Below are positions 54,746 through 64,000 of a stretch of DNA of 64,000 nucleotides, in pieces; within the stretch, counting starts at the first letter, position 1, and every line of letters starts with the position of its first letter. The stretch lies in assembly GCA_026182355.1 (NCBI GenBank), contig JAPFBL010000369.1, positions 1 through 64,000 of the forward strand, in the 5' to 3' direction. Made by a program: the position numbers and the translations under genes. Under the pieces are notes generated by a model. It had not been told where the DNA came from and searched no databases. It saw nothing but the letters and a program-made list of their open reading frames with translations. Source of the DNA: Hermatobates lingyangjiaoensis. Its lineage: Eukaryota; Arthropoda; Insecta; Hemiptera; Hermatobatidae.

Positions 54746-56935
54746 GACTTTGATTTGATTATGTAAACTGGCTAATTACTAATATATTTTTTCTCAATAT
54801 AGATTCATAGCAACCTTATAACAGAGTACAAGACGCAGGAAAAAAGATAACACTCACTCAGAGAAAATTGGTATCTATGATTTTTAACAAATGGGAAGCC
54901 AAATGATTATATTAACTACTAAAGAGTCATAAAATTCCCAGTATAATAATTCTATAAAAGACCAAAAATGTTCAACATAATTCAAAATTGAAATCTTTCG
55001 TTTGAAGATAAATAAATATTATTATCGTGCATCCTTAATTATAGATTATCCTAAAACAACATTTTTATTTCGCTGTTTTTCAGAAAGAATAAGAGTATTT
55101 TCCTGTTTTAAATTTGAAAATTTGACTTAAATATTCAATGTAGATGGAGGTCAAGTAAACGATGTAAGAAATTCACTGGCTATTTGAAGAAAGGCCATGT
55201 TTTCTTGTAGGAGATTATTTCGTATCAAGAAATTTTCACTTTGGCTTTTCGATAATCTTATTACTTCTGTAGTTATACTAATTAGATTATTTGCATCAGC
55301 TGTGTGATGTACAAAAATAAGCTTATATATTGACAAGTTGATCAATCACCATCTGTACTACTTCCAGGAATGAAAGACTAATAAACATCTCCCATGTAGA
55401 CATTTATATTATACCTAAATGGAACATTATATATTATATTCCCAAGAAGTTTGATATTAAGTTTACTTATAGTAAAGTTGAGTGCAGGCCACTCCAGATT
55501 TTTTTTTACATTGTTTATATTGACTTAAGAAATTTTTAGAGTAAATCCACTAAAATAAAATTGATATTTATAATGGAAAAATTTAAATAACTCATTGACT
55601 TATATGAAATATAAGAGGAATAATATTTTTGCATGTAAAAATTCACTCTCAATAAACATAAATGTTTGTTAGTTTCGTTGGTATGATGGATTGGTCTTAC
55701 AAAATGCTATAATCAATCTATATATTGTACTCTTGAACAAAACTCAATATCAGTTGCAAATTATTTTGGTTTGTGAATTATAGTATCATTGGGTAAAATC
55801 GATGTGTGAGGAACGGTATCTTTCCTAAAGAATTGACCAAGTATTCAGAATTTTTACTATTCTAGTCTAGTAGTTCATATCTACCATTTTTAAAAATCTC
55901 AAGCTTCCAGATATAAAAGTTTTAAATTATACTGAATAGCTGGCATCAACTTTGATTTGAGTATGTAAAATTGATTAATTGCTAATGTATTTTTTCTCAA
56001 TATACATTCACAGCAACCATATAACAGAGTACAATTGGCAGGAAAAAAATAACACTCACTCAGAGTGAACTGGTATATAGGATTTTTGACAAATGGAAAG
56101 AAAAGTGGTTTTTATTAAATACTGGGAACTCATGAAACTCCCAGTATAGTAATTCTATAAAAGACCAAAAATATAAAACATCAATTAAATTTGAAAACAC
56201 TTTTGAAGAAAAATAAATGTAATTATCCGACATCTTAAATTAAGAATTATCTTAAAACGACATTTTTTCTTAGATGTTTCTGACATTTGTCAGACAAAAT
56301 AGCAATATTTTCAAATTTTAAATGGGAAAATTTGTCTTAAATATTCAATGTAAAAGGAGGTCAGATTATACTAATGATATTATATGCATCAGTGGTGAGA
56401 TATACAAAAATAAGCATTTATATTGATAAGTAAATCAATCACCATCTGTACTACTTCCAGGAATGAAAGACTAATAAAACTCTCCCATGTAGACATTTAT
56501 ATTATACCTAAATGGAACATTATATATTATATTCCCAAGAAGTTTTATATTAAGTTTACTTATAGTAAAGTTGAATGTAGGCCACTACGGATTTTTTTCC
56601 ATTGTTTATACATTGACTTAGAAAATGTTTGAGTAAATCCACTATAATAAAATTGATATTTATAATTGAAAATTTAAATAATTTATTGACTTATATGAGA
56701 TATAAGAAGAATAATATTTTTACTTGTGAAAAATCACTGCCAATAAACATTAATTTCTGTTGCTTTCAATGTTATGATGAATTTGTCTCACAAAATGCTC
56801 TAATCAATCTATATATTGCACTCTTGAACAAAACTTAATTGGACATTATATATTATATTCCCAAGAAGTATGATATTATGTTTACTTATAGTAAAGTTGA
56901 GTGTTGGCCACTCCAGATTTTTATTTATTATAACT
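54746..56935 (+). repeat. Dispersed repeat R1, tandem copies
   Basis: First unit 54746 to about 55940, second about 55945 to 56840, then a partial third. Blocks recurring in each: TTTTTTCTCAATAT, AACACTCACTCAGAG, CTATAAAAGACCAAAAAT, TATTCAATGTA, CCATCTGTACTACTTCCAGG, GAATGAAAGACTAATAAA, CTCCCATGTAGACATTTAT. Unit about 1.2 kb (first) and 0.9 kb (second, with deletions). Open frames of 60-69 codons are scattered by chance. Confidence 0.75.
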
Positions 56936-57030
56936 AGTCAAAATAATGTCAAAAATAAATAAGTTACTAGAGGTATTGAATTTGATATTACCAAAGAATA
57001 TAACAAATAAATTCCTCTCTTACTTCATAT
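56930..57030 (+). repeat. ~100-bp direct repeat, left copy
   Basis: ATAACTAGTCAAAATAATGT to TTCCTCTCTTACTTCATATG; the right copy is at 58095-58210, with a LINE relic and a minisatellite in between. Confidence 0.75.
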
Positions 57031-57179
57031 GTACATACTATACTTCCTAAAGATCTACCTCTTGAATTTCATAATATTAAATACAGTTTCTCAGCCACTT
57101 TATTTTCATTTTCTAGTATAAATTATTTGTAATATATTATTTCGCTTATAATAGATTAATTATATAACTAAAATTAAAA

Positions 57180-57445
57180 CAAATAATACTTCAACTTATT
57201 CAAAATGGTTCTCCTTAGAATTAATAGATAACATTAAGCAAAAAAAATGATGTATCATTTACATTTGAAACAAACTGGTGATAATAACTACTGCAGTACA
57301 TTGTCATCTTTTAGAGTCGAATGTAAAATTTTATTTCAGGAATATTATAACAGATTTTTAGATGATGAAGAAAAACCAGTTTAGAATAATACTAAGAAAT
57401 TCTAGAATTATGTAAACTCTAATAAATCAATTACGGCCATGCCTT
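57180..57445 (+). pseudogene. Non-LTR retrotransposon (LINE) ORF2 relic
   Basis: Joined over one frameshift at an A-run (about 57240): NTSTYSKWFSLELIDNIKQK, then MMYHLHLKQTGDNNYCSTLS, SFRVECKILFQEYYNRFLDD and, after a stop, NNTKKF-stop-NYVNSNKSITAMP. The pattern (P/S)KWFS-EL--I--KK, a Y..FS-LR-ECK block and later KKFW-YVNSK is typical of the linker between endonuclease and reverse transcriptase in Jockey/CR1-type LINEs. Two stops and one frameshift are present; the reverse transcriptase is missing. Confidence 0.6.
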
Positions 57446-57497
57446 GATAATACCGTCTTTTTCCAAAAATAAGACATCCCCCGAAAATAAGCTTTAG

Positions 57498-57962
57498 AGC
57501 AGGGGTGGGCAATTATTTTGACTTTCGGGTCACATTAACTTTAAAATTTGACAGGTGGGCCACATTGATTTAAAAATCTGACAGGTGGACCACATTAACT
57601 TTAAAATTTGACAGGTGGGGCCATATTGATTTAAAAATCTGACAGGTGGGCCACATTAATTTTAAAATTTGACAGGTGGACCACATTGATTTAAAAATCT
57701 GACAGGTGGGCCACATTAACTTTAAAATTTGACAGATGGGGCCATATTGATTTAAAAATCTGACAGGTAGGCCACATTAACTTTAAAATCTGACAGGTGG
57801 GGCCACATTGATTTAAAAATCTGACAGGTGGGCCACATTAATTGTAAAATTTGATAGGTGGGGCCACATTGATTTAAAAATTTGACAGATCGGCCACATT
57901 AACTTTAAAATTTGACGGGTGGGCCACATTGATTTAAAAATCTGATAGGAGGGCCATTTCAG
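57498..57962. repeat. ~39/78-bp minisatellite begun by a hAT-like end
   Basis: Starts GCAGGGGTGGGCAATTATTT, an end type common in hAT elements, and then alternates CACATTAACTTTAAAATTTG, ACAGGTGGGCCACATTGATT, TAAAAATCTGACAGGTGG. Eleven half-units form alternating pairs (TTTAAAATTTG / TTAAAAATCTG). No opposite end found. Confidence 0.8.
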
Positions 57963-58094
57963 TGCAAGATACAATATAAAAAACAGCATTAGTTAACAGT
58001 ACGTATTAAACAAAAACAAAAAAAAAGTCATTGAAGTATAAACATTATTTATTATAATAAATAATAATAATAATAATAAATAATTTATAAAATT

Positions 58095-58210
58095 TATTAT
58101 AACTAGTCAAAATAATGTCAATAATAAATAAGTTACTAGAGGTATTGAATTTGATATTATCAAAGAGTATAATAAATAATATATGACAAATTCCTCTCTT
58201 ACTGCATATG
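58095..58210 (+). repeat. ~110-bp direct repeat, right copy
   Basis: Second copy of 56930-57030 with a few changes and a short insertion (TATATGACAA). Confidence 0.75.
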
Positions 58211-58212
58211 AA

Positions 58213-58325
58213 TATTGTTGATCTAACCACAATAAGAAAATGGGAAAACAAGACTAAGATCTTTCAACCGTAACAAGCGGTCTTCGTCAGAGTCAAAAAC
58301 AAACCCAACGAATTGGTTTTTTTTT
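58213..58325 (-). mobile_element. PLE family A left arm with short inverse stub
   Basis: CCACAATAAGAAAATGGGAA to GTCAGAGTCAAAAAC, then CAACGAATTGGTTTTT. No (TA)n here; the left end joins GTTGATCTAA directly. Confidence 0.7.
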
Positions 58326-58561
58326 TATTTTTATCTTCAAATCTAGAATTCAATTCTTCTGAAATAATATAATAAATATCAATCTAATTCATTTATTTAA
58401 AAAATATTTGACTCAATAATTACTAGTTAATTCAGTAGAAATAATAATAAATATATTATTTCTTAACAACATTGTATTTATCTTTATTATAGGTCTGTTA
58501 GAAGATAAATATTTATTTTATAAATATTTAAAGGTTCTATAAATTCTATAAATATTTATAG

Positions 58562-58742
58562 GTCCACTAATGTGCTTTCCTTTCAAAATTATATCCTCAA
58601 ATCTATGAAATCTGGATTGCAGGAAGCATTTGATAAGAGAGATCATGGTAAACTCTTTTCAAAAGTGCAGTCTCCTGGTATTTCAAGACTGGCTACAATG
58701 TTACCATATAAAGAGAATAAATGTTACAAACTAATATATTAA
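58562..58742 (+). CDS. Candidate terminal coding exon, family unknown
   Basis: After an acceptor-like TTTATAG (58555-58561) one frame runs 59 codons to TAA: STNVLSFQNYILKSMKSGLQ, EAFDKRDHGKLFSKVQSPGI, SRLATMLPYKENKCYKLIY. Composition is protein-like with a balanced charge pattern and is clearly less A+T rich than the flanks. No known domain recognised. It has no upstream exon in the same style within 300 bp, and a transposon relic is possible. The only methionine-started part is 48 codons, so as an independent small ORF it is unlikely. Confidence 0.35.
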
Positions 58743-58841
58743 TAACGTTAAAACATTTCATTCATTACTTGTACATTCTGTTGTAGTATAATATTTACTC
58801 ATATTAGGCCATTTCAAAAAATTATATCTTCACACGAAAAA

Positions 58842-59400
58842 AAAATTTTAATATGAAAAACTAACACCAAGTTTCAAACACTTAGTATTCTCCTTCAGGT
58901 TTATATAAAAAAAAAAATACATAGCTGTAAGCTTTAAGAACATCAGAGTGAATTATTTAAAATTAAATACAATATATGAATGTTGAATTGCATTATTGAG
59001 GTTTTTAACAAGGGAAATAGTATGAAAAATGATTTAATTAATCCCGAACCTTAATAACGACATCATACTGAAACATAAACCATAAATATTACGGTTTATT
59101 GTTTATAGTAGATTTAAATATTAGATTAAAAATCTACGTTTCTTATAAATTGGTTCATGTTTCAGTATGTTGCCATGTTTTATTAAACCTAAGGATCAAT
59201 CAGGTAATTTTTCATACTAATTCCCTTGTTAAAAACCTCATTAATGTAATTCAACATTCATATATTGTATTCAGTTTCAAATAATTCACTCTTATGTTCT
59301 AAAAGCTCACAGATATGTATTTTTTTCAGATGTTAACCTGAAGAAGAACACTAAGTGCTCGAAACGCGTTGTTAGTTTTCATATTAAAACTTTTTTTTTT
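58842..59400. mobile_element. PLE family K palindrome, ~560 bp
   Basis: Arms about 58842-59085 and 59150-59400 around AATATTACGGTTTATTG. The right arm has the hammerhead-like motif; the left arm has the same with changes. Outer ends TTTTAATATGAAAAACTAAC / GTTAGTTTTCATATTAAAA. Arms have diverged, so this is older than the 36-38 kb palindrome. Confidence 0.75.
59335..59375 (+). ncRNA. Hammerhead-ribozyme-like motif, family K
   Basis: AAC, CTGAAGA, AGAACACT..AGTGCTC, GAAA, CGCGTT, GTT. Core bases intact; stem II has mismatches. Confidence 0.45.
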
Positions 59401-59765
59401 TGCATGCATTTTTGAAATTCCATATTAATCAATTTTATTTAAGTATTGAAAAGAATTTATATTTTAGATTAAATTTATAAATTCTAACTTTTAAATTAAT
59501 TATCTGTACGAAATAAAATGTTTTTTCGTTTGTATATATGTGTATATAAGTATCTATTACCTTAAACTGCTGAGAAGTAATTTAGACTAGACGGTCTGGC
59601 GGAGTAGAACAGACTGGTTCAAACCTGCAAGCAACCAACTATTACAAGAAAGTCTAAAAATTCATTTATGAGTTCCTTCTGTCTAACTACTTTATTTAGT
59701 TCATGGCATAGTTTCATTTTATTGTTTAATTGTGAAATTCTCAGCGTCTATGACACACATACACA
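59401..59765. other. Unassigned stretch
   Basis: No gene. CTGGCGGAGTAGAACAG and GGTTCAAACCTGC (59600-59635) look like A- and B-box parts, but they are too close together and no tRNA fold can be drawn. Confidence 0.3.
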
Positions 59766-59796
59766 CACATATATATATATATATATAAATATATAT

Positions 59797-60005
59797 CAAT
59801 GATCAAACCACAATAAGAAAATGGGAAAACAAGACTAAGATTTTTCAACCGTAACAAGCGGTCTTCGTCAGAGTCAAAAACCCAACTGATTTGGGTTGAG
59901 TTGACCCCAACTGGGTCAGTTGGGTTTTTGACCCTGACGAAGACCGCTTGTTACAGTTGAAAGATCTTAGTCTTGTTTTCCCATTTCTTATTGTGGTTTG
60001 ATCAC
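59797..60005. mobile_element. PLE family A palindrome
   Basis: Full arms with centre TTTGGGTTGAGTTGACCCCA; right-arm stem II is ACCG..CTGT. (TA)n on the left; (CA)/(TA) on the right. Confidence 0.8.
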
Positions 60006-60021
60006 ACACATATATATATTG

Positions 60022-60450
60022 ATAAAAGTATCGACCGTGGAATAAAAACAAAACTAAAGTTTATCAGGACTCGGTCAGTTCTTCAGGTCCAAATTAAACT
60101 CTCATTGCCAACGTTTCGTTTTTTATTTAAAACCTTCTTCATAGTCCTACAAAACAGAGGAAAAACATAAAAAATAATTCAAATATACCAAAAATCAAAC
60201 ATACATAAAAATCGCAATTAGTTACAAATAAGAAATTACAATAGAAATTTTGACAATTGGTTGATGAGAAAACTTACAGAATTATAAAATTTTGAAACAA
60301 AAAAACTAAGCATTACATTAAAAATTATTTTACAAAGAAAAATAATATGTAGATTTCAATAACTGTCTAGTTTGATTGTATGTTTTTATGTATGTTTGAT
60401 TTTTGAATGATAGAAATTACTTCTTATATTCTTCTGTTTTGTATGCTTAT
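60022..60450. mobile_element. PLE family F fragment, palindromic
   Basis: Minus-strand motif at about 60100-60145 (AAGGTTTT..AAAACGAAACGTTGG). ATCAAACATACATAAAAATC (60196-60215) is mirrored near 60380-60405 (TTTTTATGTATGTTTGATTT). Confidence 0.6.
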
Positions 60451-60461
60451 GAAAAAATCTA

Positions 60462-60674
60462 GAATAAATCCATACTAAAAAAAAAAAATGTTTAGAAAAA
60501 TGTTTTTCACGGAACCTCAGATAGCCCTTTAAGGAACCCCTGGGTTCCTATAGAAATATAGAATAAATCCATACCTAAAAAATAATGTTTAGAAAAATGT
60601 TTTTCACGGAACCTCAGATAGCCCGTTAAGGAACCCCAGGGTTCAGAGGAACCCACTTTAGGAACCTCTGATTT
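60462..60674. mobile_element. hAT-like remnant with 97-bp tandem duplication
   Basis: AGAATAAATCCATAC..TTTTTCACGGAACCTCAGAT, then AGCCC(T/G)TTAAGGAACCCC appears twice, 97 bp apart. The right end is TTTAGGAACCTCTG, a hAT-style terminus; the left end is not found. Confidence 0.5.
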
Positions 60675-60883
60675 AGAGTGCTGAGGTGTGTAAAATGGTT
60701 GACTGGCTAGTCAAAAATATCCTCACTACCAAAAAAGAGACACCTAGAAGAGCTAGAATGACAAATTCTAAAGGAAGGCTGCGTTATATAAGGAAATGAA
60801 TGGCCTAGCCTTAGGTAATTTAGGAAACAGTTCTAGGCTAGTGTCATAGAAGAAAAGAGGGTATTTTAGTTGTTACTCTAACT

Positions 60884-61454
60884 CAGTGGTTCTCAACGTG
60901 GTCCACATGGACCCCCAGGGGTCCACAGAGGATTACTGGGGGTCCATGAGAAAAGTAGTATTCTGAAGGTCCATGACACGTGGTTAGGGCTCTATGTTAA
61001 GTTTAAATGAATTCATCAGCAAACAAAAAATAAACCAAAGCGTAGTAAGCTTTGGCCGTACAATATTTACACATAATTAAAATATAAGGCCTAATATCCT
61101 CGTCAGTTTGTTAAAATGTTCCAATGTTTTAAAATTTTCTATTGCACTTCTCTTTATGGTACATTCAAAATTGATTCTGTTACAATTTATTTCAGGGTAC
61201 TTTATAAAATGTTAATAAAGAAATATTTTGTTATTGTTTTAAAAACATTTTTGCATTTCGGCATGCGTTGTAGATGTAATGAAATTATTTCATAATTAAC
61301 GATATTCATTTACCTAAAAACAAATATTTATTTATAAATTTGTATAATTATGTTTTTTAAGTATCCGGGGGAGTGGGGGTCCACAAGTAGTTTTTAGGGG
61401 GTCCACAAGTAGCTTTTAGGGGGTCCACAAGCAAACAAAGGTTGAGAACCCCTG
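60884..61454. mobile_element. hAT element, non-autonomous, with 9-bp flanking repeat
   Basis: Ends CAGTGGTTCTCAAC and inverse GTTGAGAACCCCTG; ACTCTAACT occurs at 60875-60883 and 61455-61463. Subterminal GGGGTCCAC blocks are repeated at both ends, three times in tandem on the right. No transposase frame in 571 bp. Confidence 0.85.
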
Positions 61455-61500
61455 ACTCTAACTTATCTGGGAGCCCAGCACTATGAGTGGAAATTCAATA

Positions 61501-61526
61501 AAAAAAAAAAAAAAAAAAAAAAAAAA
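61501..61526. repeat. Poly(A) run
   Basis: 26 A followed by AAAAT repeats; no retroposon body found in front of it. Confidence 0.8.
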
Positions 61527-61539
61527 TAAAATAAAATAA

Positions 61540-63260
61540 AAGACCAATATGTATGAAACTTCATTCCATTGAGCAAATAATTTGTAATTATAAATTAGTG
61601 ATACACCTTCAGATTTCAGTAATGAAGTAGAATCATCCGTATATTTTGCATTCTATATCTAATCATCTATCTAGCAATCTACTACATTTTCGAACAATAA
61701 CAATAAACAATTAGTATTTATGAATCAGTTAGTTTATTTAAATAAAAATAAATTACAATCAGTAAGTTTACCGTACAGTTTTAATAATAACTGACGGACT
61801 GACATAGTTTCTTTTATAATATTATAGATTTACATTTGAAACACGTTTTAAACATGCTGTTCAAAGATAGCAATTAAGTTTGAAATATTGATAAATGTGA
61901 ATTAAGTCTTCTATGTTTAATTATAATAAATTAGATAATAAGATTAGCACGTTTAAAAAGCTCATCACTTGTGAAATCTGTTATAGTGATCTATTTAATT
62001 CTAATTGTGGACCTTTAATTGTTTTTAAATTCCTTATCAGCTATAAAACGATAGTAATTATAAATTAGTCAAGCAAATTTAATTCCAATTACTCCATGTT
62101 TTAATTGTGATTCCTTTTCCCAAGAAGAATTAGAAATATACATTTCACTTTAATAAATCATTAAAATGACTACTATATCTCTATTTTTTTTTTGAGCAAT
62201 AACTCTGAATAAATACTAATTAAAAACTAGACATATTCATTCGATTTGAATAAATTAGTTAAAATGATCAGCTTGTTTAAAACCAATTTCATAAAACGAT
62301 AAATAACATTAAATAATTAGTAATTATAATAACATTTATTTCATTTGAATAAATTATAAAAGTGACCAGTTTGTATTAATTACTATTTAATTACTTACTA
62401 CTACTATTTCTTTAAGTAATAGTAGTTCTTTAGTAATTTAGTTCTAGTTCTTTAAGTAATTACTTAATTACTATTTCATTACACAAATAACTTAGAATAT
62501 TCTATTTCTTTTTATCGAAATAAAAAGAATACTTACTGCTATACAGATCATTTTAGTTTATCATCATTCAAGGCAGTGATAAATAAAGCAAATAATATGT
62601 TTTATAACACGGCATATAGACTAATTTGTGAGTAAAAAAACTGTCATACTTTATTGAGAAAATAACATTTCATAATTTATAAAGATGAATAACCTGCATA
62701 CGTTTATAATTAAAACTTAATTCGATTGTGCAAATAACTTGGAATAATTAGTCATTTTGAATAAATTAGTTAAAATGATCAGCAATTATAAATCATGATT
62801 CTCTTTCTACAAATGTAATTAGTCACGCTCATTATATCTTAATAAATTATTAATATGCCCAATGTGTATAAAACTCGATTTCATTGAGTACAGAACTTTG
62901 AATCATTCGTAATAATTAGGTAGGTTTAATCTGAATGAAATAGTTAAAATAGACGCCATGTTTAAAACTCAATTACTTCGAGAATATAACTTTGAAAAAT
63001 TAATAATAAATGGTGAGGTATGTCTAATCTCAATGAATTAGTTAGAATGATCAGCATGTTTAAAACTTAATTTCATTGAAAATGTAACTATGAATAGTGA
63101 TTAATTAGTTGCAATTTTAATCTGAATGAAGTAGGTAAAATTGACGCCATGTTTAAAAAGTGATTCCATTGTTCAAACAACTATTGATAATCAGTTTCTA
63201 TTATCAATTATAATTATTTAACATGATTAGTATTTTTAAAACACAATTATGAATTGCCAA
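61540..63260. repeat. Decayed ~93-bp repeat
   Basis: The block TTAAAATGATCAGCATGTTT followed by AAAACTTAATTTCATTGAG recurs in diverged form near 61935, 62155, 62250, 62343, 62757, 62848, 62932, 63030, 63122 and 63215, mostly 84-98 bp apart. Very A+T rich; several copies are missing between 62400 and 62750. Confidence 0.6.
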
Positions 63261-63317
63261 TCACTATGAACAATCAATAGTTAACTATAATAACATTATT
63301 ATACAAATTCGACATAC

Positions 63318-63453
63318 CTTGAGAATAGTTCTGTAGACAAGTTGCAACCGACGCCAAACTTACACCACCTCCAATTTGGAAAGAACAAAGTCCAAGAGTG
63401 CAGGGTACATATACCAAACAAAGTATTGCCAACACATGATTTAATTTCCTATT
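63318..63453 (-). CDS. Candidate coding exon with signal-peptide-like start, family unknown
   Basis: Minus-strand reading before a donor-like CAAG|GTATGT: NHVLAILCLVYVPCTLGLCS, FQIGGGVSLASVATCLQNYS, Q. The first half is hydrophobic like a signal peptide or membrane segment. No in-frame ATG is present, so an upstream exon would be needed; an AG (ATTAAAG) precedes the open part. The block is much less A+T rich than its surroundings. No family recognised. Confidence 0.25.
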
Positions 63454-63459
63454 CTTTAA

Positions 63460-64000
63460 TATTAATTTTTTATTTTACATTTTAAAATAAAATGTAAATT
63501 ATGTAAATGTAAATCACTAATGTAAATTAACAAATTGTTTTAATTTATTTCTTTAAACAATTAGAGGACTATTATTTTAACTAAGTTATGCCAATTAAAC
63601 AAACATGACTTTTGAAATAAATAGTTTAAACACCGTCATCAGTACAACTAATTTACTCAAATCAAACGAATAAAAGTTTTATAGATTTGTTTTATAATTC
63701 TTTTCACTTATATCTTCAATAAATAGAATTTTAGCATTGTCATCATTTAACTTGTTTAGTTAAATGAAATGAATTTCAGAATAAATAGATAACTAAACAG
63801 TTTAATTATTGTAATTAACTCAAACAGACATTATTAATTAAGAGTTTCAAATACTATCAATTGATTTCTTCAGTAAATTGGAATTTTAAACATTGTTATC
63901 ATATTATCAAATTCATTCAAATTTCACAAACATTTAACAAAATACATAAAGTTTAACACGTTTAACAAAATATTTAAAGTTATTTCCCGAAGAAATAGAC
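63460..64000. other. A+T-rich end of the window, nothing recognised
   Basis: Motifs such as CAATAAATAGAATTTTAGCA and AGTAAATTGGAATTTTAAAC recur, possibly another decayed repeat. No gene. Confidence 0.35.

Noticed and set aside
56423..56838. Two adjacent 69-codon ORFs on the plus strand
   Set aside because: They lie inside repeat R1; the other R1 copies do not keep the frames.
59600..59635. tRNA or SINE head (A/B-box-like words)
   Set aside because: The boxes are too close and no cloverleaf can be drawn.

Overview
The window is repeat-dense DNA from an animal (metazoan) nuclear genome. It is A+T rich, has no operons and no compact genes, and carries Penelope-like elements (PLEs), a tRNA-derived SINE, hAT and pogo/Tigger-type MITEs, Helitron and LINE relics and many satellites. 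The mix fits an invertebrate, but nothing seen fixes the phylum. No complete host gene is visible. Two short exon-like stretches (58562-58742 plus, 63318-63453 minus) and one unassigned ORF (53884-54117 minus) are the only candidates for host coding sequence.

Layout. 1-7.5 kb: a 21-bp minisatellite, a SINE, a ~95-bp minisatellite, an inverted pair of polypurine/polypyrimidine tracts, and a ~164-bp satellite with a dimeric higher-order structure. 7.7-21.6 kb and 34.9-45.2 kb: a mosaic of PLE terminal fragments, nearly all bounded by (TA)n tracts, many of them palindromic. They carry hammerhead-ribozyme-like motifs of about ten families, N-terminal ORF stubs and C-terminal GIY-YIG endonuclease fragments. 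Inside the mosaic sit two pogo-like elements, a probable LTR-retrotransposon fragment and a 31-bp minisatellite. 22.1-34.05 kb: a polypyrimidine satellite broken at 29.26-31.34 kb by a G-depleted stretch, 552 T and 695 C. The G-depleted stretch is a corrupted copy of the sequence at 34.05-35.2 kb, so this part looks like an assembly or base-calling failure. 45.4-53.4 kb: a second SINE, a Helitron relic, a 1.8-kb (TCC)-rich minisatellite started by a hAT-like end, dispersed repeats R1 and R2, an 80-bp satellite made from the middle of the SINE, and a hAT MITE with a perfect 8-bp target duplication. 54.7-64 kb: R1 copies in tandem, a LINE relic, a hAT-like minisatellite, more PLE palindromes, further hAT elements and an A+T-rich end with a decayed ~93-bp repeat.

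How the parts relate. The PLE pieces make a consistent picture. Reading along one element: C-terminal GIY-YIG endonuclease, 3' UTR, hammerhead-like motif, then the start of the next copy's ORF, ending at a TNIY-type codon run (ACTAATATAT) that merges into genomic (TA)n. This suggests that the RNA 3' end anneals to TA microsatellites during target-primed insertion. Several satellites here appear to have grown from transposon interiors (SINE to 80-bp array; hAT-like ends to the 46-48 kb and 57.5-58 kb arrays). All family assignments come from reading the sequence; no database search was possible.
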